Notes under the pieces: model-generated
Told to the model about the DNA's origin: nothing
The model's database searches: none
Seen by the model: the letters and a program-made list of their open reading frames with translations, nothing else
Made by a program: the position numbers and the translations under genes
Shown: piece by piece, positions 1-7,762 of the stretch
Position numbering within the stretch: the stretch's first letter is position 1
Layout: every line of letters starts with the position of its first letter
IMG/VR virus record: IMGVR_UViG_3300036795_000436
Coordinates: 1 to 36,717 of that record
Length of the DNA: 36,717 nucleotides
Direction: 5' to 3' (one strand)
DNA from: a virus

Positions 1-240
1 ATGACGGGCCTTAGCGAGTCGAAGATCGCGGCGGACGGAGAGCGCGTGCGACACCGACGCGAAGAACTCTCGATGACGCAGAAGCAACTCGCCGACATGG
101 CCGGCACGACTCAACAGCACCTGAGTTTTCTCGAGCGGGGTGCAGTCGAGCCGCGCACTGATCTGAAGGTTCGGCTGGCACAAGCGCTCTCGGTGCCGGT
201 AGCAGAGCTCTTCCCTTACCCGGAGCCGGTGAAGTCGTGA
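1..240 (+). CDS. XRE-family helix-turn-helix regulator
   Basis: Protein of 79 residues that is essentially one Cro/C1-type helix-turn-helix domain: residues about 15-70 contain the pattern R-x-R-R-E-E-L-S-M-T-Q-K-Q-L-A with a recognition helix around TTQQHLSFLERG. This is the family of phage repressors and Cro proteins, which bind operator DNA as dimers. It overlaps the next gene (excisionase-like) by 4 bases, so it belongs to the left regulatory operon. A role in the lysogeny decision is inferred from context. There is no C-terminal LexA-like self-cleavage domain, so it is either Cro-like or a short repressor. It starts at the first base of the window, so an upstream start cannot be excluded. 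Confidence 0.8.
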   Translation: MTGLSESKIAADGERVRHRREELSMTQKQLADMAGTTQQHLSFLERGAVEPRTDLKVRLAQALSVPVAELFPYPEPVKS

Positions 241-518
241 GCGAGTTCATGACGGTGGAGCAGGTCGCGACGCAGCTGGGAATGTCGCAGCGGTTCGTGC
301 AGAAGCGGACAGCAGCGGGGGAGTGGCCGCATCACCGGTTCGGGCGGGTGCTCCGGTTCAGCGCCGAGGACTTCGAGGAGATCGTCGAGATCACCTCACG
401 CCCGGCGGGTGTCGTCGACCTGACGTCCGTGCGGCCGGGTGTCGTGTCGAAAGCGGAGCGGGCAGCGCGGATCCGCGCGATCAAGGACATGCGCGCTTCA
501 GCACGGCAGACCGGTTAG
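237..518 (+). CDS. Excisionase-like / HTH_17 DNA-binding protein
   Basis: 93 residues. Residues 4-52 (MTVEQVATQLGMSQRFVQKR, then a wing around HHRFGRVLRFSAEDFEEI) match the MerR-like winged helix-turn-helix of phage and ICE excisionases. The GTG start overlaps the stop of the preceding regulator by 4 bases, indicating translational coupling. An internal ATG 9 bases downstream is an alternative start. Excisionases bend attachment-site DNA and direct the tyrosine integrase towards excision, and an integrase is present at the right end of the window. A more general regulatory role is possible because the same fold is used by transcription factors. The basic C-terminal tail (residues 70-93) is not informative. 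Confidence 0.7.
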   Translation: MSEFMTVEQVATQLGMSQRFVQKRTAAGEWPHHRFGRVLRFSAEDFEEIVEITSRPAGVVDLTSVRPGVVSKAERAARIRAIKDMRASARQTG

Positions 519-528
519 GAGCAAGTCG

Positions 529-741
529 GTGGCAGACAACAGCCTGGTCGATGAACTCGACGGCGCGGTGGACGCTCTCGTTGAGGCACGCCATCAGCAG
601 ACGCTCGCCAGTTTCGGGTCGGAGGCCGAGTACGACGCTGCGTGTTCACACGCTCATGCGGCACGGACCCGCTACTGCGACGTCCTCACCCGGCTTCGCG
701 CGACGTTCGATCGTCCGCTCGCGATGTCGCGGGCTGGCTGA
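529..741 (+). CDS. Small early protein, unknown function
   Basis: 70 residues from a GTG start preceded by an AGGAG ribosome-binding site (517-521). A longer in-frame reading from 439 would overlap the excisionase gene, so the GTG at 529 is preferred. The protein (VADNSLVDELDGAVDALVEA...) is acidic at the N-terminus, predicted helical throughout and has two cysteines. No family is recognised. It is the last gene of the left regulatory cluster and is followed by two strong hairpins. Confidence 0.6.
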   Translation: MADNSLVDELDGAVDALVEARHQQTLASFGSEAEYDAACSHAHAARTRYCDVLTRLRATFDRPLAMSRAG

Positions 742-749
742 AAGAGCTC

Positions 750-802
750 GGGTCCCCGACCGCCGGATGGCCGGGGACCCGCCGGCCGCGACGGGCGGCC
801 GG
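750..802 (+). terminator. Tandem intergenic hairpins
   Basis: Two perfect inverted repeats lie back to back. The first has 9-bp arms GGGTCCCCG (750-758) and CGGGGACCC (772-780) with a 13-base loop. The second has 8-bp arms CCGGCCGC (782-789) and GCGGCCGG (795-802) with a 5-base loop. No T-tract follows, so these may be attenuators, RNA-processing structures or a Rho-assisted terminator between the regulatory genes and the next operon. Confidence 0.5.
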
Positions 803-831
803 TGTGAAAACCCTACGACGGAAGGGCTGTT

Positions 832-1107
832 ATGGCCGAGAAGGACACATCCGCGGGCGCTGGCCCGGCGGTCCCACACGTGACGGTGCACCTGCACACG
901 GGCGCGGCCGAGCATGTGAGCTCGCGGCTGAACGAGACCTCGGCGCGTGCCGGGAAGGTCCTGGGCTGTCTCGACCTGGGTGTCGTGCATGTGACGACGT
1001 CGAGTGCGGAGGAGATGCGCACGCTGGCGCATGAGGCGCTGCGCCTGGTCTACGTGCTCGAGCAGGCGCAGGTCGTGCACGACAGCATCCCGGCGGCGAC
1101 GTCGTGA
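832..1107 (+). CDS. Small early protein, unknown function
   Basis: 91 residues starting with ATG 30 bases after the tandem hairpins, possibly the first gene of a new transcript. After a low-complexity start (MAEKDTSAGAGPAV) the body has alternating hydrophobic segments (HVTVHLHTGAAEHV, DLGVVHVTTSSAEEM) and a C-terminal helix (residues 60-85), suggesting a small alpha/beta domain. One cysteine. The stop overlaps the GTG of the next gene by 4 bases, so the two are probably translated together. No family is recognised. Confidence 0.65.
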   Translation: MAEKDTSAGAGPAVPHVTVHLHTGAAEHVSSRLNETSARAGKVLGCLDLGVVHVTTSSAEEMRTLAHEALRLVYVLEQAQVVHDSIPAATS

Positions 1108-1703
1108 CCGCGGGCCTGTCGACCGGCATCGACGTCGACCAGGTGGAGTCCGACCTGATTGCGAACATGTCACCGAAGGAGGTCGCCGACCGCTACAAGG
1201 TGCCGATCGCCGACGTCGCCGCGATCTTCCACCGGCTGCGCGAGGACGGCCACATCAACGCCAACGCCGGCGGCCGCGCTGCATCAACGCCGTCGCGGCC
1301 GGTGAGCATCCCGGACCGCCCGCGTCACACCCCGGCCGAGGACGTGAAGGCCCGGATCGCCTCAGCGACGGAGCTGCTGGTCCGCGCCGACGGCATCACC
1401 GACAAGCGGATCCAGGGCGCGCTCGCCCGGGCCCGCAAGGCGATGACGGACCTCGCCGGGCTGGTCACGATGCACGAGCAGCAGTCCGAGGCCCGCACGA
1501 AGATCGCCGCGCTCGAAGCTGAGCTCGCGTCCGCCAAGGCAGCACTGCGCAATCGGCAGACCCCCCCCCGGTCGGCGTCGACGTCACCGGCGGTGGACTG
1601 GAAGGCGGTCCGCGCCTGGGCGAAAGCCAACGGCGTCGAGTGCAGCGCCACCGGCAAGGTCTCCGACACCGTCGTGCAGGCCTACACCGCGGCGCAGCAG
1701 TGA
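1104..1703 (+). CDS. HTH + coiled coil + Lsr2-like DNA-binding protein
   Basis: 199 residues in three parts. Residues 15-50 (SPKEVADRYKVPIADVAAIFHRLREDG) look like a helix-turn-helix. Residues 75-150 form a charged coiled coil with Ala/Glu heptads. The C-terminal 35 residues (VRAWAKANGVECSATGKVSD and following) match the AT-hook-like domain of Lsr2, the actinobacterial xenogeneic silencer, including the W-A-x-x-N-G and G-x-V-x-x-x-V-x-x-A-Y spacing. The usual Lsr2 N-terminal dimerisation domain is absent, and here the coiled coil could supply oligomerisation. A nucleoid-binding or anti-silencing role is inference. A C9 homopolymer lies in the segment joining the coiled coil to the Lsr2-like domain. 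Confidence 0.7.
   Translation: MTAGLSTGIDVDQVESDLIANMSPKEVADRYKVPIADVAAIFHRLREDGHINANAGGRAASTPSRPVSIPDRPRHTPAEDVKARIASATELLVRADGITDKRIQGALARARKAMTDLAGLVTMHEQQSEARTKIAALEAELASAKAALRNRQTPPRSASTSPAVDWKAVRAWAKANGVECSATGKVSDTVVQAYTAAQQ
1561..1569 (+). repeat. C9 homopolymer inside the Lsr2-like gene
   Basis: Nine consecutive C bases encode part of T-P-P-R just before the Lsr2-like domain. Slippage by one base would remove that domain from the protein while leaving the HTH and coiled coil intact. It is either a phase-variable tract or a place where a sequencing error would matter. Confidence 0.6.
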
Positions 1704-1954
1704 ACGCCATGCTCCGCCGCCGCGCCCAGACCGCCGACGCCACCGGCCTGTTCGATGACTGCGAGGCGTGCGGCACGGCACGGGGTGTGTCCGTCGTCTA
1801 CTTCGACGGCCACCCGGCCGCGGGCATCACCCCGGCCGCGCTGGTGCTGTGCGTCGTCGACGCGCAGCTGGCGCAGGCAGCAGGCGGCTTCCGGGTCGCG
1901 CGCCACGGCGCGCTGGGCCGCACGCTGCTCAACCTGTACGGGACGGCGAAGTGA
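1700..1954 (+). CDS. Small early protein, unknown function
   Basis: 84 residues from the GTG that overlaps the previous stop by 4 bases; ATG at 1709 is an alternative. It contains two clusters that could form a small metal site or disulfide (DDCEACGTARG near residues 19-29 and a later single Cys) and a hydrophobic alpha/beta body (VSVVYFDG, AALVLCVVDAQLAQAAGGF). No family is recognised. It overlaps the ParB-like gene downstream by 4 bases. Confidence 0.6.
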   Translation: MNAMLRRRAQTADATGLFDDCEACGTARGVSVVYFDGHPAAGITPAALVLCVVDAQLAQAAGGFRVARHGALGRTLLNLYGTAK

Positions 1955-3450
1955 GCGCCGCCGTGCGGGCCGCGACGCCGCGGCCGGTCGATGCCGAGGA
2001 CCTGGCGGGGCTCGCTGAGTCCACCGGAATCATCCACGACGCCCGGCCCACGCCGGCCGCGGTCGAGATCCCGGAGCCCGGCGCCGGCGAGCAGGTCCTC
2101 GAGCTGCCGATCGAGCAGGTGCACCCGAACCCGCACAACGTCCGCGAGGACGTCGGCGACGTCACCGAGATGGCCGAGTCGATCAAGGGCTCCGGCATCG
2201 TCGAGCCGCTGATCGTCGTCACGACCGCGGCGTACTGGGCAGCGACCGCGGACGAGGCCGATGCGGGTGCGACTGACTTCGGCTGGGTGATCATCGCCGG
2301 GCACCGCCGCCGGGCCGCGGCTGAGAAGGCCGGCCGCGCGACGGTGCCGTGCATCGTCCGCGACCGTTACGCCGGACCCGAAGGCCGGCTCGTGATGCTG
2401 ATCGAGAACCTGCACCGCGAGGACCTCAAAGAAATGGAGGAGGCCCGCGGCTTCCTCGAGCTGTCCCGCCCGCCGTTCAACCTCAGCCAGCGCGCCATCG
2501 CGGCCGGCGTCGGCTGCAGCCAGTCCAAGGTCGCGAAACGGATCTCGCTGCTGAGCCTGCCCGAAGACATCCAGGCCGACGTCGCCGCTAAGCGGATGGA
2601 GATCTCCGAGGCGGTCGAGCTCGCCCGCTTCGCCGACGACCCGGAAGTCTTCAACGCGGTGCGCAACCGCGGCGCCTACACCTCGGTCGACGCGGCCGCC
2701 AAGACCGTCGCGCAGGACCGGGCCCGCGAGCAGCTGATCGCCGCGAAACGCGCGGAGCTCGAAGCCGCCGGCGGTGCGCGGTTCGTCGACTGGCCCGCGC
2801 ACGGCTACTGGAAGACGTGGACCTCCATCAGCGACCGCGACAAGGAGATGTCGCTGCAGGCGCTGCGCAACGTCGGGGTCAAGACGACCGGTCACACCGA
2901 GCTGGACTGTCACGCGGTCTCCCTCGGGCTGCGGGCCGGCGACCAGGTCGAGGTCATCGAGGTCTGCACCGACGCGCAGTCCCACCTGCGCAAGATGCGC
3001 GAGAACAAGTCGAAGGCCGAGCAGGCCAAAGAACGCAAGGCGGCCAAGGAGCGAGAGACCGCCGAGGCCGCGGCCGCGGACCGCCGGCGCATCGCCACCG
3101 CCGCCGTCAAGGGCCGCCTCGCGGCCGCCACCGACAACCTCGCCGGCGACCTGGCCCTGACGATCCTGCTCGACCTGCTCGAGGAGGACCTCGCCTTGGC
3201 GTGCGAGCTGCTCGGCAGCCCACTGCCCGAGGACGCGGCGTACGGCGCGGAAGCCAAGCTGCTCGCCGAGCTCGCCGCCAAGCCCGGCGGGACCAAGCGG
3301 GTCGCCGCGGCGGTCGCCTTCGCGTTCGTCGAGGAGCGGATCTCCGGCGGCTGGCGCCAGGTCGGCGCCTCGACCTACCTGCGGTGGCTGCAGTCCCAGG
3401 GCCATGACCTCACCGGCGAAGAGCGCAAGCTCGTCCAGGACCCCTCGTGA
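1951..3450 (+). CDS. ParB/Spo0J-like nuclease-fold and DNA-binding protein
   Basis: 499 residues. The N-terminal ParB/sulfiredoxin-like domain is clear: a box I-like segment (VHPNPHNVRED, residues 57-67), the box II-type arginine patch AGHRRRAAAEKAG (116-128) and the ENLHRED segment (152-158). A KorB/ParB helix-turn-helix follows (LSQRAIAAGVGCSQSKVAKR, 178-197). The remainder, to residue 499, includes a highly charged helical stretch (about 350-385) and a globular C-terminal part with no recognised family. In chromosomal and plasmid systems the box II arginines bind CTP. Phage versions act in partition, nicking or regulation, and which applies here is unknown. No ParA ATPase is encoded in the window, arguing against a classical plasmid-type partition locus. 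Start GTG overlaps the previous stop. Confidence 0.85.
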   Translation: MSAAVRAATPRPVDAEDLAGLAESTGIIHDARPTPAAVEIPEPGAGEQVLELPIEQVHPNPHNVREDVGDVTEMAESIKGSGIVEPLIVVTTAAYWAATADEADAGATDFGWVIIAGHRRRAAAEKAGRATVPCIVRDRYAGPEGRLVMLIENLHREDLKEMEEARGFLELSRPPFNLSQRAIAAGVGCSQSKVAKRISLLSLPEDIQADVAAKRMEISEAVELARFADDPEVFNAVRNRGAYTSVDAAAKTVAQDRAREQLIAAKRAELEAAGGARFVDWPAHGYWKTWTSISDRDKEMSLQALRNVGVKTTGHTELDCHAVSLGLRAGDQVEVIEVCTDAQSHLRKMRENKSKAEQAKERKAAKERETAEAAAADRRRIATAAVKGRLAAATDNLAGDLALTILLDLLEEDLALACELLGSPLPEDAAYGAEAKLLAELAAKPGGTKRVAAAVAFAFVEERISGGWRQVGASTYLRWLQSQGHDLTGEERKLVQDPS

Positions 3451-3608
3451 CCGGCGCTCTTGCGGCGTTCGCCGGCGTCGTCGCCTACCGCGCCGGGCTG
3501 TGGCTGTGGTGCCGCGCCCGGGCGCGCAGCCTCGAGCGCCGCGCGGCGATCGCGCCGCTGTACCTCGTCGTGCCGCGGCCACCAGCGAAGACAGCGGGCC
3601 GGCCGTGA
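3447..3608 (+). CDS. Tiny single-pass membrane protein
   Basis: 53 residues, GTG start overlapping the ParB-like stop by 4 bases and stop overlapping the next GTG by 4 bases. Residues 3-22 (GALAAFAGVVAYRAGLWLWC) form one hydrophobic helix, followed by an Arg-rich segment and a hydrophobic patch near residues 35-42. It is probably a membrane-anchored or amphipathic phage protein. The function is unknown. The perfect overlap at both ends is the main support that it is real. Confidence 0.5.
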   Translation: MTGALAAFAGVVAYRAGLWLWCRARARSLERRAAIAPLYLVVPRPPAKTAGRP

Positions 3609-3853
3609 GCGCCCACAACATCATCCGCGGCATGCACAACGAGTGCCCGACCGGCAAGGTCGCCTACCCGACCCGTCACGACGCGAAGCGGCAGAACAAG
3701 CGCATCGACGGCGGGCACAGCAAGATGCGGCCCTACGAGTGCCCGACCTGCCACCTGTTCCACCTCGGTCACCTGCCGGCCGTCGTGCGCCTCGGCGACA
3801 AGAGCGCCGAGGCGTACTACGGCCGGCGCACCCGGATGCGCGGTCAGCTGTGA
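3605..3853 (+). CDS. Small zinc-ribbon protein
   Basis: 82 residues from a GTG overlapping the previous stop. It has the layout of a family common in actinobacterial phages and hosts: a basic N-terminal part (C-P-T-G-K-V-A-Y-x-T-R-x-x-A-K-R) and then R-P-Y-E-C-P-T-C-H-L-F-H-L-G-H, where the C-x2-C and the histidines are candidate zinc ligands (residues 45-60). A nucleic-acid-binding or scaffold role is likely for the family but not shown. Neighbours on both sides overlap by 4 bases. Confidence 0.65.
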   Translation: MSAHNIIRGMHNECPTGKVAYPTRHDAKRQNKRIDGGHSKMRPYECPTCHLFHLGHLPAVVRLGDKSAEAYYGRRTRMRGQL

Positions 3854-4154
3854 GATCCCCGCGCCAGAGCGCGCGCACCATCCCGAAACACTGCTGCCCC
3901 GGTACCGGCTGCCGGATCTACCTGCCCGTCGAGCGGCTCGCCTGCGGTAGCCACTGGCACGCCCTACCCGTCGAACTGCGTGACGAGCTCGTCCGCACCC
4001 TCCGCCGCGATCGCCGCCGGCACCTGACCGCCTACCTGCAAGCCATCAGCCTGCTCAAGGCGATGCCCGCCGCGGTGACACCGCGGCCACTGACCTCTCG
4101 CGTCGAGCGTCCGCTCGTCGTACAACCCACCCTGTTCGAGGAGACACCACGCCC

Positions 4155-4158
<4 letters not shown>
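3850..4158 (+). CDS. Small zinc-binding protein (CC-C-C-H type)
   Basis: 102 residues, GTG start. Residues 15-43 carry C-C-P-G-T-G-C, then after 14 residues C-G-S-H-W-H-A-L-P, a spacing used by many small actinophage proteins for a zinc knuckle (Cys-x4-Cys ... Cys-x2-His). The following helix is strongly basic (RRDRRRHLTAY), consistent with nucleic-acid contact. The tail after residue 75 is Pro-rich. Function unknown. It is translationally coupled to the neighbours by 4-base overlaps. Confidence 0.6.
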
Positions 4159-4964
<806 letters not shown>

Positions 4965-5001
4965 GCCGGGCGATGGGCCGCGTCGGTCTGGTGGGGCCGA
5001 C

Positions 5002-5367
5002 GTGAGCGCCGTCCTCGCCAAGGTCGGCGTGCTTGTCTACGGCCAGATGGTGACGTGCAAGCCGGGCGACCCTTCCTGCCCGGATCCGACGATGCACGGC
5101 CGGATCAACGGTGAGCCGGTCGGGCCTGAGCTGCCGAACGCGATCTCGTGCACGGACTGCGGCCGGCTGGTCTACCTGGCGGAGGTCACGGTCTTCCCAC
5201 CCGGGTGGCGACCGACGATCGGCGAGCGTCATCCGCGCGACGCGCAGCGGGTGTTCGCGGTCGTAGAGAAGATCGTGCTCAGCCCGCTGGACCGCGCGAT
5301 GCTCGGCATCACCTCCGATGACCGTTGGGCGCTCGAGGACCATTCGTGCGGCGGGTGGCCACGATGA
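5002..5367 (+). CDS. Small protein with possible zinc ribbon
   Basis: 121 residues, GTG start. A candidate zinc site is made of C-K-P-G-D-P-S-C (residues 19-26) and C-T-D-C-G-R-L-V-Y-L-A (50-60), followed by a beta-rich segment with FPPGWRP. No family is recognised beyond that. A very short reading frame (4961-5005, 14 codons) overlaps both the previous stop and this start and might only serve translational coupling. The downstream gene starts inside its stop codon. Confidence 0.6.
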   Translation: MSAVLAKVGVLVYGQMVTCKPGDPSCPDPTMHGRINGEPVGPELPNAISCTDCGRLVYLAEVTVFPPGWRPTIGERHPRDAQRVFAVVEKIVLSPLDRAMLGITSDDRWALEDHSCGGWPR

Positions 5368-5669
5368 CCCACGTCGTGCACGAGGAGCTGCCGGGCTTCA
5401 AGGAGGACCAGGTCCTCGTCGACGGCTGCCCGGAGTGCGAGGCGCGCGGCGCGGATCCGGCGCGAGCAGTCCAGCAGCTTGACCCGGTGCGCTTCCAGGC
5501 GGCGTGGGGCCGCGCCGGCGCATGGGGCAGGGAACGCCTCGACGGGCGCACGAGCGCCGCCGAGCGTCCGCTGCTACAGCTGCTGTTCGCTGTCCAGCTG
5601 CAGTTCGAGCGGCTCGGGATGACTGACACGTTCGGCCTGATTGCGGCATGGTGGGAGATCAAGGCATGA
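5364..5669 (+). CDS. Small early protein with CPEC motif
   Basis: 101 residues from the ATG that overlaps the previous stop (ATGA). Residues 25-30 contain G-C-P-E-C-E, then a helical body rich in Arg and Trp (QAAWGRAGAWGRERL, LIAAWWEI). The pattern resembles small actinophage proteins of unknown function. One C-x2-C is not enough for a full zinc site, so it would need a partner or a dimer. Neighbours overlap by 4 bases. Confidence 0.6.
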   Translation: MTHVVHEELPGFKEDQVLVDGCPECEARGADPARAVQQLDPVRFQAAWGRAGAWGRERLDGRTSAAERPLLQLLFAVQLQFERLGMTDTFGLIAAWWEIKA

Positions 5670-5965
5670 CGGCGCAGATGCAGGCCACCGGGTACACGGT
5701 GACCGCCGAGGGCCCGGGTGGCGAGAGCATCGAGGCGACCGTCACCCGCGAGTCGACGCTCGGCCAAACCGAGTGGCACATCCGGGCTACGGACGGTGCC
5801 GCGCTGGGCCCGTGGGGCGGCACGATCCGCCGGCGGTACGAGACAGAGGAGGAGGCGAAGGAGGGCGCGTCGATCATCGTGACCGCGATCGCCGAGCACC
5901 GCGAGAACGTGATCGCGGCGGATGAGAACTTCGCGGCCGCGATATCAGTGGCGGGCGGCCGCTGA
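5666..5965 (+). CDS. Small early protein, unknown function
   Basis: 99 residues starting at the ATG in ATGA overlap with the previous gene. The sequence alternates beta-strand-like segments (YTVTAEGPG, IEATVTRES, EWHIRATDG) followed by one long amphipathic helix (RRRYETEEEAKEGASIIVTAIAEH), suggesting a small alpha/beta domain. There are no cysteines and no membrane segment. No family is recognised. Confidence 0.6.
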   Translation: MTAQMQATGYTVTAEGPGGESIEATVTRESTLGQTEWHIRATDGAALGPWGGTIRRRYETEEEAKEGASIIVTAIAEHRENVIAADENFAAAISVAGGR

Positions 5966-6063
5966 TGCGATTGCTGCACCGTGCGCTCATCGCCGTCCTG
6001 ATCGGCGCAGTCGACGCGATCGCGATCGCCGCGGCGGTTGAGGTCTGGCGGGCGATCACGTGA
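5965..6063 (+). CDS. Micro-protein, single membrane helix
   Basis: Thirty-two residues starting in a TGATG overlap and ending in another overlap with the next gene. Almost the whole protein is one hydrophobic helix (ALIAVLIGAVDAIAIAAAVE) after a short basic start (MRLLHR). An Asp lies in the middle of the helix. Function unknown. It is supported by its gap-free position between two genes and by its clear membrane character. Confidence 0.45.
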   Translation: MRLLHRALIAVLIGAVDAIAIAAAVEVWRAIT

Positions 6064-6275
6064 TGACCGCGGCCAGCCACCTCGAATGGGCGAAGCAGCG
6101 GGCGCTCGAGTACTTGCCGGCTTCGCCGGGCGACGCGATGGCGTCGTTCGTCTCCGACCTCGGCAAGCACCCTGACACCGCGGGCCACGCCGCGATCACC
6201 TTGTTGGGTATGCACGCGGCATCCGGGCTGCTCGACGCCACGTCGGCCCGGGATCTGATCGAAGGCTCGCGGTGA
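6063..6275 (+). CDS. Small conserved-type actinophage protein
   Basis: Seventy residues from the ATG in a TGATG overlap (a GTG one codon upstream, at 6060, is also possible). The sequence HLEWAKQRALEYLPASPGDA followed by SDLGKHPDTAGHAAITLLGM is of a kind that recurs in many actinobacterial and mycobacterial phages as a small protein of unknown function. It is helical and without cysteines. I recognise the type but know of no assigned function. Confidence 0.65.
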   Translation: MTAASHLEWAKQRALEYLPASPGDAMASFVSDLGKHPDTAGHAAITLLGMHAASGLLDATSARDLIEGSR

Positions 6276-6532
6276 GTCGGCGAAGGTGGCTGCCCGAGCG
6301 ACGGTGGGCCGTGGTGCAGGACCTGCGCCCGTTCTGCATCAACGTGCACATGCGCTGCTTCACGAAGCGCGGCGCGCGACGTATCGCCTGGCTGGTGTCC
6401 CCTCGGTACTTCACCGTCATGACGGTTGTGGAAGCCATGCGCCTGGACACCGAGGCGTGCACGTCGCTGCGTGACGGTGGGCCGATCATCGGTCCCGGGG
6501 GCAGGGTCAGACATCCGGGGTGGCGCGGATGA
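6272..6532 (+). CDS. Small basic early protein
   Basis: 86 residues, GTG start overlapping the previous stop by 4 bases. Strongly basic (Arg-rich) with WLPERRWAVVQDLRPFCINV and a hydrophobic strand YFTVMTVVEAMRL. Three cysteines with no clear metal-binding spacing. No family is recognised. Confidence 0.55.
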   Translation: MSRRRWLPERRWAVVQDLRPFCINVHMRCFTKRGARRIAWLVSPRYFTVMTVVEAMRLDTEACTSLRDGGPIIGPGGRVRHPGWRG

Positions 6533-6828
6533 GCGCACCTAATCACCCTTATGTGCGCGACCGGTGGGCGCGGCGCGGTGACCGCGTCGCGATCTGTCAC
6601 GACCCGGTCAGTACTCCTCGGCGCCGCCGGCGGTGGGCTGCCGCTGCCGCTATCGAGGTCCAGCGCTGTGCGGACGCCGATCGCGACCTTGCCCACGTGT
6701 ACCTCGCGGGATTCGCGAGGTCGGCTAGCGCAGCACGACGAGAAGGATTCCTCAACGCGATGGCTCGAGCACTCGAGGCGGCCGCGCGAGCCGCCCAACT
6801 TCGCATGCTCGCTGCCGGAGAGCTATGA
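6529..6828 (+). CDS. Small helical early protein
   Basis: 99 residues from the ATG overlapping the previous stop (ATGA). After an Arg-rich N-terminal part (RRRRRW near residues 32-37) the rest is Ala-rich helix with two cysteines. The next gene overlaps by 4 bases. No family is recognised. The N-terminal basic patch could contact nucleic acid. Confidence 0.55.
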   Translation: MSAPNHPYVRDRWARRGDRVAICHDPVSTPRRRRRWAAAAAIEVQRCADADRDLAHVYLAGFARSASAARREGFLNAMARALEAAARAAQLRMLAAGEL

Positions 6829-7040
6829 GCATCGAGTATCCCGAGGCGGATTGTGTCGCGGGTGGATTGCTGCGCTCGCGGCCTGATGTGAGCCGCCAGC
6901 GTGGCACGGTCGATCCCACCGCGCACCGCTGTGTTTGCGACTGCCTGTGTTTCTGCGAGGGCGTCAAGCGGTACCCCGACCGAGGCTGCCAGACGCTTTG
7001 TGCTGACGCCGTAGAAGCAGGCTGGGAGCCGTCGTCATGA
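6825..7040 (+). CDS. Cysteine-rich small protein
   Basis: 71 residues with seven cysteines, including C-V-C-D-C-L-C-F-C (residues 36-44) and two more near the C-terminus (C-Q-T-L-C-A reading around residues 55-60). Such density suggests binding of one or two zinc ions or an iron-sulfur centre. There is no signal peptide, so disulfides are less likely. Overlaps neighbours by 4 bases on both sides. No family is recognised. Confidence 0.55.
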   Translation: MSIEYPEADCVAGGLLRSRPDVSRQRGTVDPTAHRCVCDCLCFCEGVKRYPDRGCQTLCADAVEAGWEPSS

Positions 7041-7237
7041 GCACTCAACCAACCGAGGCGCGTCACAAGATCGGGCCAAAGCCCAACTTCATGGGCCGGC
7101 GGGACGCGGCGGCGGTCGTTGACCTGACCCGCTACGACAACTGCGCGGTCTGCGGCAGCCGGATCCGGATCATCTGCTTCCAAGGCACCGGTGTCTGTTC
7201 CGGCAACTGCCGGAAGGTGCGCGATGGCGAAGCCTGA
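7037..7237 (+). CDS. Small zinc-ribbon protein
   Basis: 66 residues. The C-terminal half (C-A-V-C-G-S-R-I-R-I-I-C ... V-C-S-G-N-C-R-K) has the cysteine pairs of a treble-clef or zinc-ribbon fold. The N-terminal half is a short basic and helical segment. The next gene starts inside this one (14-base overlap). Function unknown; typical of the many small zinc proteins in this early region. Confidence 0.6.
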   Translation: MSTQPTEARHKIGPKPNFMGRRDAAAVVDLTRYDNCAVCGSRIRIICFQGTGVCSGNCRKVRDGEA

Positions 7238-7439
7238 GAAGACGCCTTTCGCGCAGCTGCTCGAGGACCTCAACGTTGAGCGGCATCGACGGGTGCCGCC
7301 GAAGCCAGGCGACCTACGACCGCGGCGCACCGGGTCTGGCGCGATCGCGCCCGAGGAGCTCGTCGAGTTCATGGAGGACATGGAGCGCTGGGAGCGCTCG
7401 CCCGAGCGGGGCGGACGGCTACGGGTGGTCAACGAGTGA
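7224..7439 (+). CDS. Small early protein, unknown function
   Basis: 71 residues from ATG 7224, overlapping the previous gene by 14 bases; an upstream start at 7191 would overlap by 47 bases and is less likely. It is charged, with a Pro/Arg-rich middle (PPKPGDLRPRR) and an acidic helix (EELVEFMEDMERWERS). No cysteines, no family recognised. Confidence 0.5.
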   Translation: MAKPEKTPFAQLLEDLNVERHRRVPPKPGDLRPRRTGSGAIAPEELVEFMEDMERWERSPERGGRLRVVNE

Positions 7440-7762
7440 GGCCGGCCTCCGCGCCGCAGGCCTGCAGCGGTTGCGGCGACCAGGTCCGCCACGTCATCGA
7501 CATCAACACACGGGGGGAGATCTTCATCGACGCAGCCCAGGTCGCCGGCGACGTCGGCAACGTCGTCGTCCAGCAGATCGAGCCCGGCCTCGGCTGGTGG
7601 CTCGTCGACGTCTACAACCGGCCCGGGCCACCTGAGCCGATGGAGCGCTGGGACACCTACCCGCCGCCGAGCCTGTGGACGATCCATGTCTGCTCATCTG
7701 TTCCGAGCTCGTGGCCCACCGCGGCCGCCGGCGCCGAACGTCAGGAGGTGGCGACACCGTGA
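7436..7762 (+). CDS. Small protein with CSGCG motif
   Basis: 108 residues, GTG start in a 4-base overlap. It contains C-S-G-C-G (residues 9-13) followed by a beta-rich domain (VRHVIDINTRGEIFIDAAQV and VVVQQIEPGLGWWLVDVY). The tail is Pro- and Ala-rich and may be poorly ordered. The next gene, the replication-initiator-like protein, starts within the last codons. No family is recognised. Confidence 0.55.
   Translation: MRPASAPQACSGCGDQVRHVIDINTRGEIFIDAAQVAGDVGNVVVQQIEPGLGWWLVDVYNRPGPPEPMERWDTYPPPSLWTIHVCSSVPSSWPTAAAGAERQEVATP

Noticed and set aside
1798-3657. Long reverse-strand reading frame of 619 codons opposite the ParB-like gene
   Set aside because: It mirrors a real gene in GC-rich DNA, has skewed composition and no motif. 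Several similar long antisense frames (13400-15451, 25441-27420, 27810-28940) were rejected for the same reason.
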